Source: Capra hircus
Taxonomy: Eukaryota > Chordata > Mammalia > Artiodactyla > Bovidae
NCBI RefSeq assembly: GCF_001704415.2
Contig: NC_030808.1
Coordinates: 83,918,594 to 83,982,593 of the forward strand
Direction: 5' to 3'
Length of the DNA: 64,000 nucleotides
The position numbers and the translations under genes are program-made. The notes beneath the pieces were generated by a model. The model was not told the origin of the DNA, did not search any database, and saw only the letters and a program-made list of their open reading frames with translations. This document shows, piece by piece, positions 1 to 10,583 of this stretch. Every line of letters begins with the position of its first letter. Position 1 is the first letter of the stretch.

Positions 1-2297
1 GAACATATAAGTTGTTTCTGTAACAAAATGACAATAAACGTTTTTTTTTGGCATGACAATTTAAGAGGCCGGAAATCAGGATTCATACAATAAATAAAGT
101 GTGTTTTTAATTTCAAAAATCCTGTCTTTGTGATCTGCTTATTAACCTCTCCCAAAGCTGTCCTATTTATCTGAACTTTCTGTGTATGTCCTACTCTTGC
201 GACGGGATGGACTGCAGCCGGACAGGTTCCTCTGTCCATTGGATTATCCAGGCAAGAGTACTGGAGCAGGCTGCTGTGCCCGTCTACCGAGTCTATTGCT
301 GAAAGACTCAACCCATTGAGCAAATCGAAGTATACTTTAAACTAGCCTATGAACTGAATAATTTCTGGTGCAGTAACTAGAAAGGCAGTTTATTACTGGG
401 ATAGTAAAATATACTTATTACTCTGCGTATTCACTACCCTTTACATGTAATTTAAGTCACTGTACAAACTTAATCAAAGAGACAAAGTCCTACATAGGCA
501 CAGGTCTGATTACATACTTGGAAGATCTGATAACTTAAAAGTAAAACCAGTGAAGTGAGTGACTAATATCAGAGATAGCATTTTTTATGCACAGCAACTT
601 GTTTAACTTGTTAATCACCCCATAAGGCATTTCTTGTAAATTAACCACACAAGACTTTTTGCCCCTCCTGTTAGCTGTGTTTGGCTGAAGCCATTTTTAA
701 AAAAATTAACAGACTGCCTATTCTGAAGATGAATACAATCAGGATTTTATCCAGGTTAACAAAAAATACCTAACATTGAGAAGTGGTGTCTTAATCTACC
801 AGGAAAAACTAGAAAACACCACTAGCACACAAAAACACCATCAGGTAAACAAGATTTCTATACATGAAGATGGGTAAATCAAAAGCATGAAGTCAGACCT
901 GAAATAATTAACTTCTAGAGTCAAGTTACCCAGCTGTGGCTTATTGCAATAAAGCCAAACTATTACAACAATTTGGTATTATAATGACATCATTAGCTTG
1001 GTTGTCTAATAAGGAGTATATCTGGGATATCTGAATTCACAATTACCTAAAAATAGAGAGCTAACATGTGCTTGAGGGAGTGACAGGCAGTTCTAGTTTT
1101 ATTTATAAGGTATTTTTTTGAGAATGATGCCCACTGCCAAATGAATTAACAGAAGGCTGGCTCTAAAACAGCATACTTCTTAAACATAAAAATGCTCTTC
1201 TAGAGTAGGGAAAAGGAGGTATCCATGTTTTTAGTCCCAAAAAATCTTTATAGTCCCACAAAAACCGTTTCTGCTTCACTGTCTTTTAAATTAGTAAATG
1301 AAAACACCGAATTGTAGCAGCATTTAATTACTAACGCGATTTAGAAATTAACCAGCAACCAGGAACAGACATGGAGGCAGGGTAGACTTCTTCAGCCTGG
1401 AGCAATTTCACTCCTAATTGTCAACGTTGCCTTAGCGTTGTATTTTGGGGTCTGTAGTTGCCAGCAAGCAAGTTTTCTCTGTGAATTAATTCGGAGAAAG
1501 GTGGCGCTTTCTATATGCCCTAAATCACACTTTTCTAAAATTCTTTTTTTTCTCCAGATGTTCCAGTAAAACTGAAAAGTTAACCATTGGTTCCAAATCG
1601 GTCTCGTTCACACTGCCTCGAGAACGGAAAAAAGTAAGGTTCCCATTCCAAAAGTTTCACCTGGGGTGGGGTGAGGACAAGGCAGGAAGAAAACCGTCCT
1701 TCATAACTATCTCACTTAGCTTCGCAACTAGACGGGGTTTTAGAATATTCTTTCTCACCCAGGCCTCGAGTAAAATTTCTTTGAGAGGAGTCAGACTAGA
1801 CAAGTTACCCTTCTCCCTGATAATCCACGCAACCTTGAAAACAGCGAGGAGAGGGGGCTGGAGACAGATCCTCGCCGTCCCCTTCACTCAAACCAGTCCC
1901 AAACTGTTAAAGGCAGGAAACACGAGCCTCTTTCCTCTTTTCTCTCCCCGACACCTACTCTCTTTCCGTTCCCCCCGCCCGAGTCCCTCAGCCGAGACGC
2001 CGACCCCGCTCCGCATCCACTTTTGGTCTCGGGGCGGCGAGGAGGAGGGAGTAACCGAGAAGCGCGACCAGGAAGCGGCAGCCTCCCGCCGCCGGCCACG
2101 GGGCCCCGGGCTCGGCGGTGAGACGTGTGAGGGGCTGCGCGGGGCACTGCCGGCTCCGGGACCCGCCTCCAATGCGGCCTAGCCCGGAGCTCGCGCCCCG
2201 GCCTCGCGGCTCTGCGCCGACGGCCCTTCCCCGCCACCCGGGCCCGAGAAGCCGCGCGAGAGCGAGCGTCCGAGAGGTGAGAGGCGGAGGTACCTAC
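1..2297 (-). other. ATP11B: Presumed intron 1 of ATP11B (partial, runs off the left edge)
   Basis: Starts on the minus strand with the donor GTAGGT at 2292-2297, directly after codon 9 of the first exon. The first few hundred intronic bases lie in the CpG island. From about 1780 leftward the sequence becomes AT-rich. Apart from one SINE fragment near 188-292 I see no repeat, exon or RNA gene in 293-1780. Identity depends on the call for the adjoining exon. Confidence 0.65.
188..292 (-). repeat. Bov-tA SINE fragment, diverged
   Basis: Carries the SINE body landmarks in reverse orientation: a degenerate 'cgacgggatggactgcagcc' block, then 'ctctgtccattggat' and 'caggcaagagtactggag'. The tRNA-like head is missing. 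Many substitutions suggest an old copy within the intron. Confidence 0.75.
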
Positions 2298-2324
2298 CAG
2301 CTGCTGCCGGACCCAGCGCCACAT
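2298..2324 (-). CDS. ATP11B: First coding exon of ATP11B, phospholipid-transporting P4-ATPase (partial)
   Basis: On the minus strand the ATG at 2324-2322 opens nine codons, MWRWVRQQL, and the next bases are GTAGGTACC, a good donor. I recall mammalian ATP11B starting MWRWIRQQL and continuing GFDPP from exon 2, so residue 5 (V for I) would be the only difference. ATP11B is a P4-ATPase flippase that, with a CDC50 partner, moves aminophospholipids to the cytosolic leaflet in endosomal and trans-Golgi membranes; all catalytic and membrane parts lie in later exons outside this window. The start has G at -3. The same frame is open upstream to at least 2453 but has no ATG there; the apparent start at 2453 is GTG. 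Nine residues are little evidence, so an unrelated protein remains possible, but exon phase, CpG island and gene-poor upstream side all agree. Confidence 0.75.
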
Positions 2325-2449
2325 GCCCCTTCTGTCGCCGTTCCCGTCCCGCGAGCCGCGGGGGTCGAGGGGCTCCAGGTGGAGGCTGACGAGCCAGAGG
2401 GGAAAGCGGGAGAGCCCCTCCGGCTGAAGTTCCGCTCGCCGCGGCCGCC

Positions 2450-2473
2450 TCACTCCCCGCGCTGGGGCCCCAT
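2450..2473 (-). promoter_or_regulatory. Upstream ORF with strong start context in presumed 5' leader
   Basis: Reads ATG GGG CCC CAG CGC GGG GAG TGA (MGPQRGE, stop). The start has G at -3 and G at +4, a strong Kozak context. It ends 125 bases before the main ATG. It matters only if transcription starts upstream of 2473, which the sequence cannot show. Confidence 0.5.
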
Positions 2474-2495
2474 CTCCCGCGCCGGCTCCGAGGTC

Positions 2496-2567
2496 CTACT
2501 GGCGCGGTCTCGGCGCCGCCCCCACCCGGCGCAGCTGAGTCTGCTGCCGCGCCGCAGCCGCCTTCAT
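2496..2567 (-). promoter_or_regulatory. Second upstream ORF (23 codons) in presumed 5' leader
   Basis: Begins at ATG 2567-2565 with G at -3 and A at +4, encodes a short Ala/Arg/Gln-rich peptide and stops at TAG 2498-2496. It is in frame with the main ATG but closed by its own stop. Whether it lies in the mature transcript depends on the start site. Confidence 0.4.
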
Positions 2568-2599
2568 TACTGACCGTTGTCGCCCGCAGTACCGCCACA

Positions 2600-2750
2600 A
2601 CTCCGCCCCCGGCCCCCTGCTCCCGGCCCCACCTGGGCGGGCCGCGGCGCCACGGCCCGCCCCCGGACGTGACGAAAGAGGCTGCGCGGACCAAGGGCCG
2701 GGGCTCAGCAGTGTGGGTGGGAAGGCCGCGCGCGTGGAGGGGGGCGGGCT
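2600..2750. promoter_or_regulatory. GC-box cluster, probable TATA-less core promoter
   Basis: Sp1-type GC boxes occur at 2603-2610, 2635-2641, 2656-2664 and about 2740-2748. A CREB/ATF half site TGACG is at 2670-2674. I see no TATA box at a suitable distance from the first exon. This is the typical make-up of a CpG-island housekeeping promoter; the transcription start itself is not located. Confidence 0.6.
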
Positions 2751-2790
2751 GTCGATCGCCGCGTCTGCGCCCCGCTCCCTTCATTTAGCG

Positions 2791-3572
2791 GGTTGGATAG
2801 TTAAACGGCTGTGTCTTGTATACCGAGGCCGCAGCTTTTGGCAGACTCCTCTGTTTCTACCTCCTGTTGCAGGTCTGCTTCTGGCTCTGTACTTCCTTTG
2901 GTTTCTTCAGCCGCCCAACACGCACACGTACCATCAGGAGTGTAGTGACTGAAAGTTCATCCCCAGAGGTCTCCAGTTTCGGTTCAATTAAATTGTCCAA
3001 AGTGTCTCAACACATCGCAGCTCTCGTTAGTAAACGAGCGAGCTGGGGCTAGGGGAATCTTGATCACTTAAGTAATTTTGAAAGGGGATGCAACTCCGCT
3101 GTGCCTCTTCGGGTATAGACCAGTGTTTCCGGAGGAATAGACAAGATACGCTGTTTTGCAGTGCTGAATTGAACAGGTTAGAGGGGAAACACTTTCTGTG
3201 GGAACTTAGTTGCTTACTGTTAGCTGCCGAACTGCGGTTAAGAATACCGCGTAAGTAGCAAGACCTAAGTAAGATGAGGGTATGAAAGAATAGAAGTAAG
3301 AAGGAATATATTGTAAAGACAACTGGAATAAAAATTTTACTTGGAAGGCTGAAACGAAGCGCCAGGTCTCGCTTTATTCAAAGCAAGCTCCTATATATCT
3401 TGAGTGTTATGTAGAGTATCGTATACAGTATTTTCCTGAATTAAAGCACACTTCAACACACGAGAGTTAAAAAAAAATTTTTTTTCATTAAGCAAAAACA
3501 AATTTAAGTGAAATTAGCAAAACTGGGCAGTTTTTTCGTATATGTATAAAATTTTTTAGTTTCAGTTGTTTA
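2791..3572. other. Repeat-free upstream flank, no gene seen
   Basis: Base composition falls back to the AT-rich genomic level by about 3050. The short plus-strand frames here have no recognisable protein. A short A-run/T-run dyad sits near 3470-3486. Confidence 0.6.
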
Positions 3573-3763
3573 TCCTCTAAGTTGTATCCGACCCTTTTGC
3601 GATCCCATGGGCTTGTCCACGGGATTTACCAGGCAAGAATACTGGAGTGGGTTGCCATTTCCTTCTACAGGGGATCTTCCCAGTCCAGGAATCCAACCCG
3701 CAGCTCAGGCCTTGTCTCCTGCATTGCAGGCGGGTCCTTTACCGCTGAGCCACCGGGGAAGCC
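3573..3763 (-). repeat. Bov-tA SINE
   Basis: Nearly full unit in reverse: 'tccgacccttttgcgatccc' at the left and the tRNA-like head 'gagccaccggggaagcc' at the right. The extra 'agctcaggccttgtctcctg' stretch within the head is a local change. Confidence 0.9.
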
Positions 3764-4062
3764 TTAATTTCAGTAGACATTCCTTATTATATAATGATTA
3801 TCCAGCACCACAAATAGAACTTTTCCTCAGGGGTATTAATGATCTGTAAAACCAGAAGTGGAATTTTACATTTTATGTATAGTCTGACTACAAAGAATAA
3901 ACGTAATCTCACTTCAGTTCTTATGACTAAATCTTTATGACCCTAAAAGGAAGTTTGCGATACGTTTACTTGTTACAGTGATCAAACATTACTACCATTC
4001 GTGAAACACTTGAGTGTCCCAAGCCCTATAATAAGCTCTTTACTTGCGTGGTCTGTTTTCAG

Positions 4063-4666
4063 TCAGTTCAGTTTAGTCGCTCAGTCCTGTCCGACTCTTT
4101 GCGACCCCATGAATCACAGCACGCCAGGTCTCCCTGTCCATCACCAACTCCCGGAGTTCACTCTAACTCACATCCATCGAGTAGGTGATGCCATCCAGCC
4201 ATCTCATCCTCTGTCATCCCCTTCTCCTCCTGCTCCCAATCACTTCCAGCATCAGGGTCTTTTCCAATGAGTCAACTCTTCGCATGAGGTGGCCAAAGTA
4301 TTGGAGTTTCAGCCTCAGCATCAGTCCTTCCAATGAACACCGGGGACTGATCTCCTTTAGGATGGACTGGTTGGATCTCCTTGCAGTCCAAGGAACTCTC
4401 AAGAGTCTTCTCCAACACCACAGTTCAAAAGCATCAATTCTTTGGCGCTCAGCCTTCTTCACAGTCCAAATCTCACATCCATACATGACCACGGGAAAAA
4501 CCGTAGCCTTGACTAGACGGACCTTTGTTGGCAAAGTAATGTCGCTGCTTTTGAATATGCTATCTAGGTTGGTCATAACTTTCCTTCCAAGGAGTAAGCG
4601 TCTTTTAATTTCATGGCTGCAATCACCATCTGCAGTGATTTTGGAGCCCCCCAAAAATCTATCCTT
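4063..4666 (-). repeat. BovB LINE, 5'-truncated 3' end
   Basis: Minus strand translates to the C-terminal part of BovB ORF2 with landmarks KITADGDCSHEIKRRLLLG, VVMYGCEIWTVKKAE and WCWRRLLRVPWTARRSNQSI, then the usual 3' terminus, seen here as 'ttcagtttagtcgctcagtc'. The frame is broken near 4214, so it is a dead copy. About 600 bases of the roughly 3 kb element remain. Confidence 0.93.
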
Positions 4667-4676
4667 TGAAGTTGAT

Positions 4677-4800
4677 ACTATTATTTTCATTGTGTGGATG
4701 CAGAAATGGAGGTTCAGGTTAAGTAACTTTCTCAGGTTAAGTCAGCAGAGCTGGGATTCAAATTCCCAGATGCAACAAAAACTCATGCTCTTATGATATT
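4677..4800 (-). repeat. MIR SINE remnant
   Basis: Matches the reverse MIR core: 'gttaagtaactttctcagg', then 'cagagctgggattcaaa'. It adjoins the BovB 5' truncation point, so the BovB probably landed in or next to this older element. Confidence 0.7.
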
Positions 4801-5312
4801 GTAAAGAAACAAAAATATGAATGTATCTACTTTTATTCATCTGCAAGTGGTCTGATTAAAATTAGTCCTGGAAATTTTTATTTATATGCCACTAAAGTTT
4901 GTCAAGACAAGAAATAGAAAGCTAAAGGACATTTTGTGTATTATTATTTGACTGTGTCCCCATTTTCAAAAGGCAGAGTGGGAGGAATTGAAGCTGATTC
5001 TAAATTCTGTGATGGAATACGGTAAGAGGTTATTTCAAGATAACTGTGTAAAGATAATAATTGTAGCTCAAACTGTCAGTAACAGAATGAGTACTCATGG
5101 CAGTGTTTTGGTCTAAGGATTTTTCAAGAGCAATATTATACACCTCATATTGATTCAAGAAGTATTAAGTTTTTATACTGTAGATTATAACTTTATTGGC
5201 AATGAAATCAATTTAGTGTGTCATGATCAGTGTCTTTAAAAAACAGGATATAAACATTGGAATATATTGCTTAGTGTAGATAATATGTATTGTTTTGTGA
5301 AATTTTGTTTCA
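4801..5312. other. AT-rich intergenic DNA, nothing recognised
   Basis: No repeat family, RNA gene or plausible exon seen. Confidence 0.5.
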
Positions 5313-5356
5313 GGTGTCTGTGTATGTGTATGTGTGTATGTATATACACATACACA
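5313..5356. repeat. Imperfect TG/TA/CA microsatellite
   Basis: Alternating 'tgtgtatgtgtatgtgtgta' then 'tatatacacatacacacc'. Its left half is roughly the reverse complement of its right half, so it can fold back on itself. Confidence 0.85.
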
Positions 5357-5498
5357 CCAGATCACATTATAAAAGAATGTCTTCCTATTGGTTGTGGTTG
5401 GAAAGTTTTGAACATATTGAGATTGGAATACACAGGACTTAAGGCAAGGACCAGCTGCAAAGGAAAGGAAAAAAAATGTATTTGTAGTCAGTGGTCAT

Positions 5499-5900
5499 TC
5501 ATTCATTCCATAGCTCTTTCCTCAATGTATTGGACACCAAATGTATGCATAACAATTGCCTAATATTAGGAGGAGACACAAGTGCATATGACTTTCTCTG
5601 GGGAGAGTTTACAGTCCACTCGGAAAGAGAAGTTACAGAGAGGAATCAGTTAAATAACAGTCCAAGGCAGTATGAAATTAAGTTCTAAAGAACTATACCA
5701 ATAATAGTCACTAATTTCAGAAAACTGATGTGGGCAATATCAATTGAAGAGAGTTCAAAAGAACAGAGATGAATTTGAACCGAACTTGAAATGGGAGGAT
5801 GAAGGTGGAAGAGAAAGGCTTCCCAGCAGCAAGAGCCATGGAAAGCTAAAGATATTTGAAGTACAACTACTGTAGAGTAATAAGAGGTGGGGTTGGATAA
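5499..5900 (-). repeat. Probable L2 LINE remnant
   Basis: Shows an 'attcattcc' start followed by 'ggagagtttacagtccactc' and a run resembling the reverse L2/MIR3-type 3' region (cattcattcaa...gagcttacagtctag...). Heavily diverged; the assignment is tentative. Confidence 0.4.
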
Positions 5901-6429
5901 GTAGGGAAGGCATAATCTTAGGAGAGTTTCTGGCTAATCACAGTTTACCGGAAATTGGGCAATCACTGGTATTTTCTGAACAATGAAATGACAGAATGAA
6001 ATCAGAGTGTTATGTTCACAGACATTATATGTGATAGGGTGAAGAGAAAAAAAAACATCAGATCGGAAATTATTGCTAGAATGAAGCATCAAGTTCACAA
6101 ATGCTGGACTGGCAGAGAGCCATATTATAGGAAGCTGTGCTCTGGTGTCAGACAAAGAAACTTGAGCTTAAGCCATTTCAAGTGAGGTGACAGGCCTTCC
6201 GAGGGAATAATAGCATCACACAAAAGTCACTGAATTAATGGTAAGTATGGTTCCTTTTTTTGAGTAAACTGGTTTATGTAATTCTGTGTTAAATATACCT
6301 GTGAGATGTGTTTATTCCCAGGGAGTAAAAAAAAATCTCCTGGTTTTCTGTAATAGAGATTCTTAGGTATAATAAGGACAAAGAGGGATATTTTTCTTGA
6401 TCAGAACATCTTGGACCATCAGTAGGAAG
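5901..6429. other. Intergenic DNA, no gene seen
   Basis: Possible faint MIR similarity near 6128-6160 ('gctctggtgtcagacaaaga'), too weak to call. Confidence 0.4.
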
Positions 6430-6530
6430 CACAGACTGTGAGCTTGTTAAGGTCATGATTCCTGGCTCATTCATTTTGGAATGAATAGTGTGTAAAAGGT
6501 ATTCAATAGGTGTTTGTCAAATTAATTAAT
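6430..6530 (+). repeat. L2 LINE 3' end remnant
   Basis: Reads like the L2 terminus: 'gactgtgagcttgttaaggtc', later 'ggtattcaataggtgtttgt' and a degenerate tail. Confidence 0.55.
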
Positions 6531-7184
6531 ACCAATAACTGAGTAGTTAGGGAAGAAAACATCTGGTTCTGAAATATCAAAGTGAAAGAAAGTGAAGTAT
6601 ACTGAATGATTTCAGTACATCATAAGCTATACAGTAAGGGTACTGGTTGCCGTCCTTTAGACTCGGGGCACTCTGTGTTGCACCTCTCAGAACCCTTCAA
6701 GGTTCAGTCTGATTGGAGGAAAGTGAGCCCTGACAATCTGTTGCTTTAATTATTTTTCCACAGATGAAACCATCAGTTGGGCTCTAAAATCTGCTCTCAT
6801 TTTTAAAAGGACAGCTTTCTATTTTCTCAAAATGATAAATCTAGTATATTGTAAATTATTATGCTCAAAAAGCAGTTTCCTTCTGGTTAACTATCATTCT
6901 AGAATTTCCAGACCAGACTTCAGGGAAGCTTTTTCCAGTAATGACCAGGCTTGTATATTTTATCAACTGGTAAAGGAATTTATCAGGAACAATTTTACAT
7001 TACATATTGAAACTTTTCTTGAAAATTTATCAAACAGATGTCAGAACTACGTTGTATGAACACAGTTTAATTTCTGGTTATTTGTGCTTACAAATAACTC
7101 AACAGCCACTGAAACTCAGAGCCATTGTGAGAGTTAGGGTCCATAAAAATGATTCCTTCTTGAAAAGTCAAAGTATGTAAAGCA
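6531..7184. other. Intergenic DNA, nothing recognised
   Basis: AT-rich. The 75-codon frame at 6832-7059 is short, lacks known motifs and has no splice or promoter context, so it is taken as chance. Confidence 0.5.
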
Positions 7185-7262
7185 TAAATATATTCTGAAC
7201 TGTACACTTAAAAATGGTTAAGATAATAAATTTAAATGTGTATTTTACCACAATAAAAAAAA
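7185..7262 (+). repeat. Old L1 LINE 3' terminus
   Basis: Characteristic end 'gtacacttaaaaatggttaa' followed by 'ttttaccacaataaaaaaaa'. Confidence 0.75.
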
Positions 7263-8129
7263 ATGGAAAAAAAAAGACTGCATAGAGAGATGTTTGGTAA
7301 CAGTTACCTCATTGATTTTTCTAGGTTAAACCATCACAGTTATGTTCAATGGCAAAATCTTGGCATTTACCCGTTTATCTATATTAGAATAAATCCAAAA
7401 TTCTTTTCTGAGGAAAATCTTGGCTTAGCCCACAAATGTTTCCTCAGTTCCCATCTGTTTCCTTAACTTTTATAAAACCACGTGAAACCCATCCCCAGTT
7501 CTGCTGAGTCCTAATGGAAGTGAATATACCCTAAATTGCCAACATTCCTTTCTGATTTGCAAATTTGTCAGAAATGCTCAGCTGGGAGAAGAAATGTTAA
7601 TGGAGGATTTCGTGAGGACTATGTACTTTCTTCTGGTGATGTCTATTTTATCTTCAGATACAAGAAAAATGATCAGAAATCTGTCTTTAGATAGTCTTAT
7701 TTTGGCTCCTGCTATGGTGACTTTTACTGAACTGCAGTTTAGGATCATGTGAACAGCCTAAGTCCAGAGAAGGTAGGAGAAGCAGCCTCCAGAAGCCCAT
7801 GACTGCTTTTGCTGTGGAGGTGCAGCTGGGAACGCCGCTCACTCATCACACTGTTCTACTGAGGAGAGCCTGCAGAAACTCCTCACCACAGATGACTCTG
7901 CTTCTCTTGAGCAACTAGTTTGTTTTGCAAGCTTCTGAGCATTTTGAATTATGTAATTGAACAAGCTTCCTTCTGTCATTTTGTTGCTATTTTAAAATTT
8001 CAGAGAATTATTTATGGCAAGTGCCTAGACTCTACAGCACACATTTCATGAATTACTCTTACCCTGGATTTCTTGTTTTGTCTAATTTCAGTTTCCCTTT
8101 GGCTAGTTATTTTACCTCCTTTGTATCTT
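7263..8129. other. Intergenic DNA, no gene seen
   Basis: No repeat match. The 7740-7920 part is more GC-rich than its surroundings but has no open frame of note. Confidence 0.5.
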
Positions 8130-8178
8130 ATTATACCTTCTATATTTTGTTAAGATATATTATACCTTCTATATTTTG
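8130..8178. repeat. 20-bp direct duplication
   Basis: 'attataccttctatattttg' occurs at 8130-8149 and again at 8159-8178, separated by nine bases, with no mismatch. Confidence 0.9.
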
Positions 8179-8630
8179 AAGATGTTCAATTGTTTCTGAA
8201 TAGAAGGAATAAAAGAAAATAAGACAGTCATTCATATTAGAAATCATACAGATTAGTTTTAAGATAAGCCTCAAATAATCTAATCTGAAGATTGTGATTT
8301 CCTTTACTGCCACCACAATTATGTATGTTTTCACTACAGTGAGTAGAGATGTTAATTTGTGTGAGTCAGCGATTAACTGTAAGGAAACAAACGAATGAGT
8401 AAAGGTTGAAGTCAGGTTTGGTAGTATGTGAAAGGAGGGGAAAAAATACGATCAGGAAGAAAACATGCTGAGTCAAACAAAGAACTGTGCTTGTTAAGCG
8501 TGCAAGAAGTAGAATGGGTTGAAAGTTGAGTATTAAGAAATAATACTCCAAGAGATTTCAGGATGGGAAACACAAAGAAAGTGGCTGCTTGTTTGAAGGG
8601 TTTTTGGTAATATTAATAGCTTACTATTAA
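8179..8630. other. Intergenic DNA, nothing recognised
   Basis: No repeat, RNA gene or plausible exon seen. Confidence 0.5.
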
Positions 8631-8640
8631 GGAAGAGTCT

Positions 8641-8862
8641 GGGCTTCCCAGGTGGCACTAGTGGTAAAGAACCTGCCTGCCAATACAGGAGACGCAAGAG
8701 AAGCGGATTTGATCCCTGGGTTGTGACGATCCCCTGGGGAAGGAAATGACAACCCACTCTAGTATTCTTGCCTGGAAAATTCCATGCACAGAGGAGCCTG
8801 GCGGGCTACAGTCCATAGGGCCAGAAAGAGTTGGATAACTGAGTACATACATACACACACAA
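8641..8862 (+). repeat. Bov-tA SINE with TSD
   Basis: Starts 'gggcttcccaggtggcacta', ends in a CA/TA-rich tail. It is flanked by 'ggaag[a/g]gtctgg' at 8631-8642 and 8863-8874, a 12-bp TSD with one mismatch that fixes both ends. Confidence 0.95.
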
Positions 8863-8874
8863 GGAAGGGTCTGG

Positions 8875-9239
8875 TTGATTTCACAGAAATAACAGCAAGG
8901 AAATAGCAGAGAGCAGGTGAGCGTGGAGTGGGGCATAATCCTGTATAACATACAAAGCCTGTTACTGCCTTAGTGCTCAGGGAAGAAGGGCTCTGGGATG
9001 GACTGAGGACAGTGGCTGTGTTGGTTTGCGTAAGGGGACATAGGACGCTGGGGCAGAAACAGAATACAACCAGTAGGAGAAGTCACACCTCTCTGGGAGT
9101 CAGGTGAGAAGAAGATCTCAAATGAAGACAGCTGAGATCAGGCAGTGGCCCTGCAAGAATCCGGAGTAGGAAATTCTCTGGTAACCTAGGGCCTGGCACA
9201 TATTATGTGTTCAGAATTTTTTTGTTACAATAAATATGC
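8875..9239. other. Intergenic DNA, no gene seen
   Basis: Moderately GC-rich, no recognised repeat. Confidence 0.45.
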
Positions 9240-9437
9240 GTGAGTACTCAGTAACATACAACTCGTTGCGACCCCTCCAGGCTTCTCTGTCCATGGAATT
9301 TTCCAGGCAAGAATACTGGAGTGGGTTGCCATTTCCTCCTCCAGGGGATCTTCCCGACCCAGGTTTCAAACCCATGTCTCCTGTGTCTGCTGCACTGACA
9401 GGCATATTCTTTACCACTGTACTACCTGGGAAGCCCC
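9240..9437 (-). repeat. Bov-tA SINE
   Basis: Reverse orientation. The promoter-derived head lies at the right ('accactgtactacctgggaag') and the tail at the left ('tgagtactcagtaacataca'). Confidence 0.92.
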
Positions 9438-9714
9438 AGTTACATAAATAAAGCTGTACCAAATTGAACTGTGTGTCTGAGTTACTGTGTTCGCCCACTT
9501 GCCTGTGGTTAATATTCTGACGTGGCTCTCACAGCAAGGCCATTTGTTGTGCACATATGACAGGATCTGGTTGCATCAGCCTTTCACAGTGACTCCTACA
9601 GAGAAGAGGAAAGAGATGAATGGGGCTGTGGTCTCAGACAATTTCGGGTGGTTTCACATGCTTCATGTACTTCTGTTTGGAAGTCTCTTCTGATATCCTG
9701 AAGAGAAGAAAGCT

Positions 9715-9800
9715 TCTTACTTGACTAATTCTTCTTCATCATTTAAGTCTCAGCTTAAAAGTTAATTTTCAGAGAAGCTCAGGTTTCCTTACGGAGCTGG
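9715..9800 (+). repeat. L2 LINE fragment
   Basis: 'ttcatcatttaagtctcagc' followed by 'ttttcagagaagctcaggtt' corresponds to the L2 3' region motif (aggtctcagctcaaatgtcacctcctcagagagg). Confidence 0.6.
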
Positions 9801-10134
9801 GTTAAGACATTTATAAGCACTCAAAAGAGATCCCAGTGGCTGCCACCCCCTCTCCCGAGCTAAATACAAACTCAAACACACACACAAAAGTGTGAAACAT
9901 TTACCTGTTTTGGAAATAACATACCACAAAATGTATACATATCCTGAATAACTTCTTTCTAGATTTTCTTTTGATTGAAATTATCCCCCTCTGTCTCTCT
10001 TTCATACATGCTGCCCTATTCTCTCTTGCCTCCTTTTTTTTTCCCCCTTGAGTCTCCCCTTGTGCCCCAAACAAATGCTGAGTCAACTGTCAAGGTAATT
10101 CTGCACTCTTCTCATTAAGCATTTCCAGTGTCCT

Positions 10135-10410
10135 GCTGCTGCTGCTGCTGCTAAGTAGCTTCAGTCGTGTCCAACTCTGTGCGACCCCATAGACAGCAGC
10201 CCACCAGGCTCCGCCATCCCTGGGATTCTCCAGGCAAGAACACTGGAGTGGGTTGCCATTTCCTTCTCCAACGCATGAAAGTGAAAAGTGAAAGTGAAAT
10301 CGCTCAGTCGTGTCTGACTCTTCGAGACCGCATGGACTGCAGCCCTCCAGGCTCCTCCATCCATGGGATTTTCCAGGCAAGAGTACTGGAGTGGGGTGCC
10401 ATTGCCTTCT
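10135..10410 (-). repeat. Bov-A2 dimeric SINE with TSD
   Basis: Two Bov-A units in reverse joined by the linker 'gcatgaaagtgaaaagtgaa', with a (CTG)n tail at the left (10135-10152). Flanked by 'ccagtgtcct' at 10125-10134 and 10411-10420. Long translated frames over it are shadows of the repeat. Confidence 0.96.
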
Positions 10411-10583
10411 CCAGTGTCCTATACCTTCCCAAATATTTTGCACACTGGTAATCATGTAATTTTTTGCTGAAATTGCTTTAATGCCTGTCTTCCCTATGAC
10501 ACTATTCTTCTGTGGGGAAGGGTCTCAGTTTGTTCAAACATTTGTTTACTCGACCAACTATCTTGCCAAATGTAAAGAACTCT

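Larger units (their letters stand above)
1960..2790. promoter_or_regulatory. CpG island spanning first exon and promoter
   Basis: An abrupt change from AT-rich flanks to very GC-rich DNA with CpGs in almost every ten bases, the only such stretch in the window. It covers the start of the presumed intron, the first coding exon, the 5' leader and the GC-box region. Long frames on both strands inside it (for example 1884-2453 minus and 2118-2573 plus) reflect stop-codon scarcity in GC-rich DNA. Islands of this kind usually mark broadly expressed promoters and are often bidirectional; a plus-strand transcript is possible but not shown by the sequence. Confidence 0.9.

Noticed and set aside
1884..2453. 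A 189-codon minus-strand frame that contains the ATP11B start in frame, suggesting an N-terminal extension
   Set aside because: Its first codon is GTG, there is no in-frame ATG above 2324 in that open stretch, and the frame continues past a good splice donor into intron. The length reflects GC-rich sequence.
2118..2573. A 151-codon plus-strand frame across the CpG island
   Set aside because: Antisense to the real exon, proline/arginine-rich low-complexity product, no domain and no splice context.
10090..10455. A 121-codon minus frame that looks like a gene of good length
   Set aside because: It is the translation of a TSD-flanked Bov-A2 SINE; near-identical peptides recur at 16863-17240, 39254-39607 and 50028-50297.
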